In this document: one piece after another, positions 24,381 through 34,937 of the stretch
Layout: each line of letters opens with the position of its first letter
Numbering within the stretch: position 1 is the stretch's first letter
Origin: Kalaharituber pfeilii
Taxonomy: Eukaryota; Ascomycota; Pezizomycetes; Pezizales; Pezizaceae
Direction: 5' to 3'
DNA length: 64,000 bases
Assembly: GCA_015179045.1 (NCBI GenBank)
Contig: WHUZ01000054.1
Coordinates: forward strand, 62,001 to 126,000
Notes under the pieces: generated by a model
The model's input: only the letters and a program-made list of their open reading frames with translations
The model's database searches: none
Told to the model about the DNA's origin: nothing
Made by a program: the position numbers and the translations under genes

Positions 24381-27300
24381 ATGGTACTCTCCACAGGCAC
24401 TTCTGGAGGCTGGAATCCCGCAGTGTTGACACTCAGTGTAGACTTCATTCACGGCTCTCAACATCATCCCAGACTCCGACAGCGATAGCGAGCTCGATAA
24501 TACCCAGGAGTTACAGGTTCGTGTTATTGCAATTGTATGAGAATTCTTTCTCGTGACTCTGCCTAATGCACAGTGAACTAGATCGAAGAGGCCCTTAAAA
24601 TATACCAGAAGGCCATCAAGGCACACAGCGAAGGCAATTGGCAAGAGGCCGAGCACGCATACGACGAGCTTTTCAAGTCTGAGATTTTCGACCAAGTAAG
24701 GAATGCGGTATGTGTTTCTCACAGACGCTGCTGCCAGTTGGGTGTGAACTACACTTGCTCCTCAATCTGACAACGCAACAGCTGCACGACGACACAACCA
24801 CAACTCCAACAAGCTCCTCAATACATTCAGTACTATATCTGGCCTTCAAGAATCATGCAACCTTCTTGTTCGACAAACTCAAAGCCCAGAGGAGGATTGA
24901 TATTAATGACACCGATACGCAAAAGTCGATCCAGTTAGGATTAGTCTGGTTTGGAGAAGTATACCTGATTCTTCCATCCTGAAAGCCATACAGAGCTGAT
25001 GACCAGCACAGGCGCTAGCGCGTGACCCTGGAGATGCATCTCTATGGCGGAACGCAGCTCAAATATCCAAAGTGTTCAACTCGTCCAGGCTTTCGAGATT
25101 CTGTCTCGAGAGTGTTCTGCTACGGGATGCGGATGTAGACGAGTCAGGGGAATTATTAGCATTAGCTAAGAGTGGACTACGCCCTGAAGAATTCCAGGCC
25201 TCACTTCAACTGCGAGATGTAGGGAGTCTTCAATAACCCTCTGGGACAAGGCTGTGCTGATTCTTTTAGGTGCTAATAGAGCTCCAAGATGATACAGCAT
25301 TTTCAGCAGCATTCTTCCAGTGGTTGAAGAAAAAGAAAGCAAGCACATCTCTTAAAATTCATATTGAGCCTTATCCTTGGTTGACTGGATCCTTTTTAGA
25401 ACAACGGTTTGTCGAACAATTACAGACGATGGCATACGATCCATCTGGGGAAGCGGATACACATATTTTGCATGTCCAATCCCGCACTTGGTCAGCAATA
25501 GGGAAAGCTCTTCTAAAACGCCGTCATATGGTGTAAGTCAATTAGATATATCTAGGAAGGACGAGTATTAACATTGAACAGAGATGAAAAGAATGAACTC
25601 CATTTCTCGAACTACACCTGCCTGGATGTCCCTCCATCGAGTATCGAGTCACCATCCATAACGCCTTCTAGCTCAACTCCACAAGAGACTACACCAGAGT
25701 CCACACAGGCTGTCAATGCAGACGATGGTGACGTCCAGATGGCAGAAGCTGCACCCACTGTTGCGGAAGTTCAAAGAGATAGCTCCAACAGGAAGCGAAA
25801 ATCAACCTCATTGGGGGGAACTGATGAGCCTGGCCGGTCACGACTAAGCAAAAGGGTGCGTGACCGGGAGAACGCCAACGCCGTCGCCGCTGCAGCAGCA
25901 CCTCCACCGCCTGTACGCCAACTTGTATCTCAAGACGATAAACTCTTCACGACAGCGGAAACTTGCTTTTCACTTCTAGGAGTTAGCCTCGGCAAGGCAT
26001 CGTCATTGAAAGTGAGAAATCGAGCAGACGAAGAAGAAGCTCTTGAACAAAAGGATTTGTATCTGCGCGATTTTAGGACTATTCTTCGCGATTGGGACGA
26101 CGATAAAGGTAATGTTGTTTTATATGGAGAAGGCATTCAGGACCCGAAGGAAGAGGCAACGCCAGGAACCGCTCTTTTGAACATGGAAGCCTCAACTTCA
26201 TCAAATACTTATCATCCAGTACTTTCCGGTGGTGAAGGACTGAGGAAATGGCTTAAGATGTTTGATAAAAGAGGGGTGCATGTTAAGGAGATCTGCATGG
26301 AGTGGTTGAAGGCGCTTTTGATGAGGGAATGGGTGGAGCCTAAACCAGACCATACAGGGGTGAAGAATGATATGCTCGCCGGAGACGGGAAGCCGAGTTG
26401 GTTGCGCCATTCTTGGCCCGAACCCCTTAAAGATGTGGTTACAGCGATGGTGACGGACTGTGAAGAGCTGTTATGGAATTATTTCAAAGAATGGGAAATT
26501 GACTATAAAGCTCGACTTAGTGCTAGTGGTGTTGAGGCATTCGGGAAGAAAGATCTGGCCACGATTGAGGTATATATGAACTGCCCATCGAAAGACTAAT
26601 GCTGATAGTCACCAATTAGTGGGCGCAAACTCTCTTTGAAATATATCTGGGCGATCTAGCAGTTAGTGATAAGGAGCGTAGTGCCTTAGATACAGAGGAA
26701 TTGCAGGAGAAGTGGCAAATCTCAAGAAATACATGTCGACGATGGTCCTACCTCGTGGGCGATCTGATACATTGCCGCCCCGGGACGAGGATGGAGAACT
26801 ACCAGAAGATGAGTTGACTTTCAGGTTACAGGCCAATCCAAGCAGCTGTTACTTCCGGAATTGCTAATATTTGGTATAGATTTTTATGGGCAAATGCTGT
26901 ATTCACAGGACTTACAAACACATCGAGAGATTTCGTCCTTGACTGTTTTGAGGACTTGAAGAAAGTCCTTTCAGAGGCTGAATGTCAAGCTATTGAGCTT
27001 CCAAATAGGTATTTCTCTCTGTCTGAGTCCGGTCATCAAGGTATCTAAATCATGGGAACAGTACTGTTATGCCTGAAATTTCTGTCGCACGCGCGGAACG
27101 TGAGATATCTAAACTCAAAACCATGGATTTTTTCACAAGCATTTTCCGTGCTAGTACACATATGTCTGATCCCATTGAGGTTATCGTGAATTTAGAGGCT
27201 GTCCTTGACCCTCAGTCACTTGTTGGTGTTGATATGGATGAGACTGATGAGCAGCATCTCGAAGAAATGGCAAGGTTTCTAGAGGGTTCCAGTCCACAGT

Positions 27301-30300
27301 TCAAGCTCTATCTATGGGAAAGGTTGAGGGAAGCTTATGAGCATGAGGAGGTCAAGATGATGCCAAAGGTATTGGCATGTCGTCTCAAATGTATAGCGTT
27401 AATTGTATCCGAATTTAACGGTTCTGCTTATGCCGACTACTCGGAGGACCATAGGCAGTTCATATTGCTAAGGGCAATTCGTCTTGTAAGTTACCCGGAA
27501 CTTGCTGTTTTATCAGATTTTAATAGTTCGGGAGTAGCTTGAGGCTGCACTTCCCCCGACGCTTGAGCTCTGTCTCAAAGACCGGCAAAACTTATCACTG
27601 GACACAAATATACTCATCAACTCGCTCAAATCCCTGGTCTCTGTGTTGAGGCTGCTTCACACATATTCATTTTATGAAGATGGAGTAATGAATTCGGAGT
27701 ATGCGGCTTCACTTTTACACTCATATAGATTGGTAGTAGTAAAGTTTAGGGAAATGCTGGTCAGGACTTGGTGCCTAGCTTATCTAATATATCGAGAGAT
27801 GATTGAAAACACCTCGATGCAAGAGTTATCATTGCCTGACGAGCCAGAAGTTTTATTGGGCTCGTTGCTAAGAGATGTCCATGAGGAATTGGGAGTTAGG
27901 AACTACTGCAAGCTAGCTGGACGTGATTTCCTTAAATTGCTCCAAAATGAATATTTGAGGTTTGATCTACGCATGTTCGACGAAGAACTGGCTCAATGTT
28001 TGCACTGTCGATATCATCTCAAAGTTGGGGTGCGTATTTCCTTCTGTGCCCATAGCGATTGAAGATCGTACTAACGTGCTTTAGCCCGATCAATGGAAAG
28101 TGTATGAGCATAAAACCGATGCCGAGCAACTGGATCGAAGATCAGCTCTAGAGATTCTTGACTTTGTTCTGCTCATGGCCTCCAAGAAGAAAATACAACA
28201 GCTACCGAAAGCTGAGATCAAGTCTTCACTGGACAAGATAGCGGAAATAATTGGAATGCCTAAGAAGTCAAGTGAGAGCATCGCCAGTATGAGGCGTTAC
28301 CGTGCTAACAATCATTAGACAAGCTGAACTACAATGAAAAGGTGATAGACCAATACTTGCAAGGGTCTATACATCCTCTCAGATTATTCAAGAGTCTAAA
28401 AGGCATCGGAGACATCTCAACTACCCCAATTACAGGAGATGAGGCCGTTGGTAAGTGTTATATTTTGGCCCAGATCCTGACTGAAATGCGATGGCTCATA
28501 TGCATTCCTTATCTTATAGCGTCTTCAAAGGGTCTATATTTTCTTATGGGGCACATTCACCTTTCAATAATACGCGACAGAAGCATCAAGAATCGAGTTC
28601 AGGTGAAAGGCGATGATTTGGACTTAGCACTAAAATACTTCAAGTACACGCTGATGTGCAACTCAGAGAATTGGGAAGCCTGGTATCACCTTGCGCAGAC
28701 TTACGGGCAACAGGTTGATGAGGATATGTCTTGGACAGCAGATCTCATGAACAATCATAAAGCCGACCTCGTGAAGAAGGAACGCAAGTGTATCTTATCG
28801 TTTATTATGGCCATTGCGACTTCTGTACGCACGGCTGACGATTCTGAGGAAACTGGGAAGAAGCTTGCAAACATGTACTACGAGTTCGCTTACAGGATCT
28901 ATACTTCATCAAGGCCACCAATGAGTATGGAAACCTGGCATATGGATGAATTCGTTCGCCACTGCAGCGGAACCCAGGGTCAAGGAATGTATAAGCAGGT
29001 TGCTCACAAGGAAGTCACATCCCACATGGCCCTTAGGTTTGCGTTGTACTTGCTTGAAAAGACTTTGATTGAAGACTCCCAGAACTGGAAGTAAGTGGGG
29101 TCTCCATCTCATATCGAGATAGTTCGAAGCTAATATCTTGCGCAGGTTCCATTATATAATGGGAAAATGTATGGGCAAGCTTGAGAAAGAAGAAGCTGTG
29201 GAACTGTATTCCCCAGAGGATGTCCTTGAGAGATACTCTCTTGCTGCAAAACAGGCTCCTGAAAAAACGGGCTCCGAGTTACTACTAGAGCCACATCACA
29301 AACTTGTTTCTGCAGCTTGCAAGTATGTGCTAAATGAGCAGATTCAGGTAAATTTCCAGCATTCTACCCTTCTTTTGCCCTGGCTCTAACGTCTTTTTAG
29401 CCAGCTGCTGCGTACAACTACGTCTCAGTCTCAAATTTTGCCAAAGGAACCTCTCCACCTACAGACCGAGCTTCATTCCTGACCCTTACCCTGACAATAC
29501 TATCAAAGATGCGTTCAGCCGATAAACAGAAATGGCATCACCGCATGACCTACCGCATCGCATGGCTACTTATGTACCAAAATTCTACATCCCCGCCACC
29601 ATCACCGACAACTAGCCCAGATTCAACAGTGGTAGCAGCTACGAAGGAGTTTGCAACTTTGTTTACCAACAAGGGTTCTCTTCTCTCTATATGGCGGCCT
29701 GAGAATGAACGCCCTGGCCGACACTTTGTCTTTGCATATCGGTACACAAATTACTACGTTTCTCTGCTAGTACAATCGCAGGACCGCGCAACTCTGGAGG
29801 CCGTGGCCAAGCGCGTGCGGAAGAACGCCCAAGGCCTCTGGAAGTACCCCGTTGTCTGGGAGAACACGTACCGCGCTTATGTCTCCGTCATTCGCTCTAC
29901 GGGAAATATCGAGGCCGGATTGGAGGAAAAAGTATTTTCTACAGTCTCATGGGACGAGTTTCAGACGTTTACCGCACGTTTAGAAGCTTACTGCAACCCG
30001 CCCCCGTCTGGAGCAACATCTGTGGCTCCAATTGCCCCACAGAGTGCGATTCTGGATTTGTTTAAGGAGGTCGTCGAGCTTAGAAGATTGAATATGGGAT
30101 TTGGGAAGACGGCGGAAATTGACGATTTGTTGGCTGATGCGTACGCAAAGTTGTACAGGGACCTGGTGCCTGAGATCATTAGTGCAGATACGGTATCCGC
30201 GACGCCTGTCGCAACAGAGAATGGGAGTACCCAAAGTAGCTCGAACAGCAGCAATAACCCGATGTCACTTCGGAACCTAATGTTTGACGATTCTGCAGCA

Positions 30301-30809
30301 AGTGCAAATGGCAATGGAGGGGGCAGTGGTACTGCAACGGGCGGCAATGTCACTCCAACCGCCACTGCGGTGCAGCTGGCTGCGGCCCATTCAAAGATGG
30401 ACCTGGACCTTCCTTTGCGCGGGAAATTGACGAGGCCGAACAGGAGGGAAATCATTAGCAAAGCATTGAACTTATTCAAGCCTGCTCCCGGGGCCTCCAC
30501 AAAGAGCGGACAACAAGCGCAACAGGCTCAGCAAGCCCAGCAGGCTCAACAACCGCAACAACAAGCACATCACCAGCAGACATCATCATCTAGCGGTAGA
30601 CGCGGAAGCGGGGCAGCAGGGAGCACAAAGAGTAGTAGTACGACTGGTGACACTGTAGTTGTTGCGAGCGGGAGTCGCTGCGAGGACGAAGTTATGGCGA
30701 GCCCACCATCGCCGGGAGAGGACGGTGGGGAGGAGGGGACGATGAGGGTGAAGGGGACGGGGATGATGGTGATGAAGAAGGAGATGGGGACGGGATGGAT
30801 GTGGAGTAG
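24381..30809 (+). CDS. HIR3: Histone transcription regulator 3 homolog (Hir3 / CABIN1-like), about 16 exons
   Basis: Proposed exons are 24381-24383, 24442-24516, 24582-24707, 24782-24958, 25012-25218, 25270-25532, 25582-26569, 26620-26824, 26880-27008, 27062-27485, 27538-28029, 28085-28271, 28319-28450, 28520-29090, 29146-29347 and 29401-30809. The N-terminus (M)TSFTALNIIPD, then IEEALKIYQKAIKAHSEGNW (TPR), TMDFFTSIFR, NSLKSLVSVLRLLHTY, KGLYFLMGHIHLS and LKYFKYTLMCNSENWEAWYHLAQTYG fit Hir3. This is the scaffold of the HIR histone-chaperone complex, which deposits H3-H4 and represses histone genes. A polyQ stretch lies at about 30.52-30.57 kb. Two frame breaks remain, at 26778-26784 (CCCCGGG) and 30735-30738 (GGGG). 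After the second, the expected acidic tail lies in the next frame, ending with MDVE-stop at 30807-30809. If the current frame were used instead, the stop is at 30846. The single-codon first exon is inferred. Confidence 0.82.
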
Positions 30810-30846
30810 TACATGGGTTGTACTCTCAAAATCATTTGCTTGTTAG

Positions 30847-31114
30847 TGTAAGCTGAGGGTGTAACGCAGTCTGTTTCCATATTTCTAGTTTAGTTTGGAT
30901 TTTTTTTCCAACAGTCAGGTTGATTTGTTCACGTTGACTTTTTTTCTCAGCTTATGTGGCTCATATGGATTTCTATTCCAGTTATTGTTGTAGCAGTGAC
31001 AAGGTGCGATCAGCTCCTCAATGGTTTGGGGTTACTTAAATGTTGTGATGTTCCCCAGAGTGGGCATCAAACATCAGTGACATTGTGCTGGTTCGGTATT
31101 GTATCTGGTTCTTC
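30847..31114. other. Convergent spacer HIR3 / guanine deaminase
   Basis: This short non-coding spacer is expected to contain both 3' ends. T-rich runs at 30899-30907 and 30939-30946 are seen on the plus strand. Confidence 0.5.
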
Positions 31115-33085
31115 CTAGATCCTCCTACAAACCTCCTTTCCATCAACCCACACTTTCAACACATTCCTATCATCCCCTCCCATCATAAACCTCTCCATCC
31201 CCCCTTACCTCTTCCTCACGCACCTCCTCACCACTACTTTCTTCCCCACCACTTCTGGCAACCTCAAATCCCTGATCCTCCATTCCCCAATCCACCAACA
31301 CCGCATCAAACAGCCTCATCACCTCCAATACCCCCAATAATTCTTCCATCCCTACCGTCGCCGCCCCGCCAACTGTCGCAATGTGATAAGTATAAGTATG
31401 CGTCATTCTCCAGACCGACGCCGTCTCGATCCCACTATTATTCGGTACATCATCCGGATAGCCTGCAAAATTTCTAAAACTCGGAATCCGGTCCTGGATT
31501 ATAGCCAGGCGCATGTTGTGCCATAGGGACGAAGACGGGCCGCCCGCGATGTCGGTTCCTAAGCCAATTTTCCGTACGCCTAAGGAGAGGTTTGTGGCGT
31601 TCGGTGTTGTGGTACCAGAAACTGCTGACGATGGGGGGCAGTAATAATGGGGTATATCTACTACCGCACGTGCAAATAGCATGTTCGAGTGTCTATATCA
31701 CATTTTGTTCAACCATGAGTGAGTAATTGACGTACGAGACGAGATATTACAAGATATTGTATGCATTTCCCCTAGCATATCAGACAAAAAACAGAGTTTA
31801 TGTACGGGACATCTTACGGACAGCTGACAATCCCTGCTTTGGCGGAGACGATATCGGATACTTCGGCCTCGCTCAAGTGGCAGCAGTGTGCGAGAATTGA
31901 CTTATCAGTCAATAGGCCGCTTTCTGAGAAGATTTTGATGTCGCGTTTCATGTTAGGGTGCATGTCTGCGACTGTTGAATGTCAGCTTGCTTAATGAGGT
32001 TGGAGTATGACGGGAGGGAGATACCGAGCATCACCTCGTCCACACTCTCCGCCGCATGACTCTGTACAAAGACATCATACTTGCGAGCTAGCTTTCCCAA
32101 CTCACACAAGAGTTCCCAAGAGCATGTAGGGCCAAACCTCGGCGTAATCACGGCTTTAATTAGCGCTTCTCTTCCTCCTCGCCGTTTTGGCCCCGTGTAA
32201 TTATACCCGCTACCCTCAACAGGTATATCCCACCTCTCCTTCACCCATTTAATAAACTCCTCCGTATCCGCCACTGACTGCGCAGTTTTTTTCAACATAA
32301 TACTCTGGTACCAGCTGGTCTGAGCATACTTTCCCCACGTACGCCCGCTGTCCATAAGCCGCGGCGGTCTCCGCGAGTATTTTTGCCGAGGATAGGTGAT
32401 TGGTCGCGAAATATACTGCGGTAGTGGTACCGTTGCGGAGTAAACGGCGGAGAAGGGAGGAGTAAGTGTTGCAGGAGTGGGCGTCGTTTCTGAAGGAGGA
32501 TTCTTCGGGGAAAGTGTATCTTTTTGGGTCTTAGCACTGGTGAAGAGGGAGGAGATGGGAGAAGGTTAAGGACTTATTAAGCCATTCCATAAGTGGGACA
32601 TCCGTCTTCGTTCCCAGCTGGTTGAATTGTGAGGCACTTTATTGAATCACTCCATCTTGGAGGAGAGGACAGTCGACGCCCCTCCTCCATGGTATATTAT
32701 GAAGTATTAGTCGAGCTCAGCCATTGTATAACGATGTTGCTTCTTACTGTATATGCTAGCCCACATTAGACACATTTCTCACTAATCGTGGCACATCTCC
32801 TTCTACTCAAGTTCTACTCACACAATCCACCAATCCAACCCCCACCGCTTGCGTTCTCCTCATCCTCACCACCTCCACTCCCTCAAGAACGCCATCAACA
32901 GCATCCACAAACTCCTCCTCAGGACACAACGTTGTAATTCTCCCGCACCTAACGTCCACCACACAAACATGTTTCAGTCTTACTCTCAGCTCGTGGGGCG
33001 TCGGGGCGTCAATAAATGTTCCATAGATGACAAGAGTGTGGGGTAAAGTGCTTGCTGACTCGAAGTGGGGGAATCGAACAGGCAT
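31115..33085 (-). CDS. GUD1: Guanine deaminase (Gud1-like amidohydrolase), multi-exon with 8-nt microexon; frame broken twice
   Basis: Guanine deaminase converts guanine to xanthine using one zinc. Exons are 33085-32822, 32755-32748 (8 nt), 32636-32574, 32519-32025, 31971-31818 and 31692-31115. The joins read GLVDC|HIH|ASQFNQLG, then EWLNKYTFPEES, LLRNGTTTAVYFAT, ITPRFGPTC, VQSHAAES, ILAHCCHLSEAE, SCPHSNMLFA and GLGTDIAGG, ending in DDRNVLKVWVDGKEV. The zinc and substrate residues HxH, QSH, LAH and GTD are therefore all present. Two one-base breaks remain: a T7 run on the plus strand at 32286-32292 (A7 in the gene) and a C6 run at 31199-31204 (G6). Each is resolved by one base less, giving about 519 residues. 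The intron donor after EWLNK is the weak GTCCTT. The gene is either a recent pseudogene or affected by consensus errors. Confidence 0.8.
32748..32755 (-). other. GUD1: Predicted 8-nt microexon coding the HxH zinc motif of guanine deaminase
   Basis: On the minus strand the 8 bases CATATACA lie between GGGCTAG and GTAAGAAG, giving a good acceptor and donor. The previous exon ends in phase 0 (GTGAGT donor) and the next begins T-GCC-TCA after AAAG. The joined reading is Cys-His-Ile-His-Ala-Ser-Gln, the canonical amidohydrolase metal site. Direct read-through from either side meets stops and has no HxH. Confidence 0.72.
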
Positions 33086-33923
33086 GGGGAGCCAGAACTG
33101 TAGAAACTTTCCGAAATAACTGTCTGCAAGGATCTTACCAACGATGTAGAGTTAGTGAATCCGACTCCGGGACAGTTTACATATGCACGAGGCGGCTTCA
33201 GCGGATGCCTTGGATCCTTGCTGGCGATGGGAGGGCTTGGGGCGCGGCCCTGGTATGCATATGATATGTGTGCGCCAAGTAGACCCTGCAGCCCTATCGG
33301 ATGGGGAAGCGCCAGCAGGGTTCAGAGATTCAGGGTCCATGGGTAACGACGTACCGTCCGTCATCATGAAAAACGCAATCTGTAACGACATAACGATGTT
33401 CTGTAAGCAGATAGTTGATGATAAAGATTGTTGCTTTCGCTTACTTAAGCTTCAGCTAACTCCTATTTTTCGATCAGACTATCCTGTTTTCACCCAATCT
33501 CAAGAATCCTGACAAAATATGCTAACTGAGCCAAATCTCCCCAAATCGCCGACCAATGATACGCCACTTCAAGTCAAATACGAAAATAGCATCCTCGCCT
33601 AGTAAAGCAAATGCGTAAGCAAGGATTCAATACACATACGCAACATAACGTCGATATCCAAATAAAGTAGCAGAAATGATTAGGAACTAAGCATTTTCCC
33701 TTTGAACAGTCTTGGGTAGCAACATTCTAACGATGGATTGAACAGGTGGAGCAAGAGATGGTGCTGCGCAAAAAATGTTTTTGCTTCTCCAAAGAATGAA
33801 ATAAAGAAAACAAAAACACCACGCAGAGTTGAGTAGGAGACTGCGGTCAACCTGTGCTTGTGGGGCCTTCATGATAGCTTGATAGCCTTGACCGTTGAAT
33901 AGTTCGACCAATACTGTAATAGG
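33086..33923. other. Intergenic region upstream of the guanine deaminase
   Basis: About 840 bp hold the guanine deaminase promoter and the 3' flank of the next gene. Overlapping short frames on both strands at 33.1-33.5 kb have no recognisable domain. An extra 5' exon cannot be excluded. Confidence 0.4.
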
Positions 33924-34937
33924 CTAGTAACCGCCATTCCTTTCCCTATGCCGACTAACCCAAATATCATATCGGGCTTCAAAATCGAGCTCTTGTTTCC
34001 TTCGCCCCCATCGTTTGAACCACCCGAACCACCCCCCTCTGCTTTTCTTTCCCCACGGACTTGGGTACTGCGGTGTCGCATCCAACCCAACATTTTGTCG
34101 TAGGTTACGTTCGGTTGCCATTACTTGTGCTTCGTCTGTACCTTTCCCTCCATGTTCACCCCCGGCCACTGGCGATGTTATCAGTTCGTCAACAAACGTA
34201 TTCCGATACGGTATTGGTGGGGGTATAAACGCCGACTGTATTGCTGTACTCTGTGCTGTTGTGTTTGTACTTGATCTACTCCGTGTCTGGAGCGAAGAGG
34301 ACGACCGTGTGCAGTGCCCTGATGTTGCAAATGAGTGCGAGGATGACGCCATGCCCGTGTCTGCCGTTGTAAATGATTCCGCCGTCCGTCGAAGGAGAAA
34401 TCCATTTGTATGGGGATGAAATCCCGGAGACGTCTGTTCATATTGCATATCGGTGATGTATCTCGTAGGTGCTGGCCTGGCAGAGTAGTAGACGTCCCTA
34501 GGCTCACATTCGTCTTGATAAAATTCTTCCGGGCACATTATTGTGTTTGTGTCGATCGGAGGGGCCAACGGGAGCGTTGTTTCCTGATAGTTGCTTGTAC
34601 CAAGCACTGTAGGTCGCTTTGGCCCCGCTCGGAAAAGGCCTGGAGTAAGTGTTGCCGGGAAGGTCAAAGGCAGCCCAACTAGAGCTCCTAGATATACCGG
34701 GGGCCCTGCGGTGGTGGGCGAGTGTCTTCCCGAATCTTGTTCAGAGTGTAAGTATGTATCGTATATGTTTAGGCACACACGTACCCACGCCCATGTGTAT
34801 ACGCATGCATGCGACCAGACTACGTCGGATTCTGCTGTGAGGTTCAGCTGGTCATGATAGGCTGAGGTATGGGCCCGCCATTGAACGTCGAATGTCCCAA
34901 ACGCTGATATATTGATTTTTGCAAGTATATGCACCAC
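33924..34937 (-). CDS. Hypothetical protein with Ser/Thr-rich middle and basic aromatic C-terminus
   Basis: This is a 337-codon open frame that I do not recognise. The part from about residue 70 onward looks like a real fungal protein: Pro-rich, then a Ser/Thr-rich probably disordered segment, then RGGWFGWFKRWGRRKQ and LDFEARYDIWVSRHRERNGGY. The Trp/Phe-Lys-Arg cluster could be a membrane-associating or nucleic-acid-binding patch, but this is inference. The first ~70 residues look less protein-like, and an acceptor-like CTGAACAAG near residue 68 suggests the true start is in another, unidentified exon. Confidence 0.45.
   Translation of the reverse strand: MVHILAKINISAFGTFDVQWRAHTSAYHDQLNLTAESDVVWSHACVYTWAWVRVCLNIYDTYLHSEQDSGRHSPTTAGPPVYLGALVGLPLTFPATLTPGLFRAGPKRPTVLGTSNYQETTLPLAPPIDTNTIMCPEEFYQDECEPRDVYYSARPAPTRYITDMQYEQTSPGFHPHTNGFLLRRTAESFTTADTGMASSSHSFATSGHCTRSSSSLQTRSRSSTNTTAQSTAIQSAFIPPPIPYRNTFVDELITSPVAGGEHGGKGTDEAQVMATERNLRQNVGLDATPQYPSPWGKKSRGGWFGWFKRWGRRKQELDFEARYDIWVSRHRERNGGY

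Noticed and set aside
23836..24556. Long overlapping frames on both strands (up to 198 codons)
   Set aside because: They arise from GC-rich sequence lacking stops, and overlap the better supported ChAPs and HIR3 first exons.
28287..28318. A 32-nt intron in HIR3 (GTATGA...CATTAG)
   Set aside because: An upstream GTGAGA donor at 28272 gives a 47-nt intron in the same phase and is more plausible.
32292..32537. Arg/Pro-rich minus-strand frame
   Set aside because: It is an alternative frame of the guanine deaminase exon whose correct frame contains RNGTTTAVYFAT.
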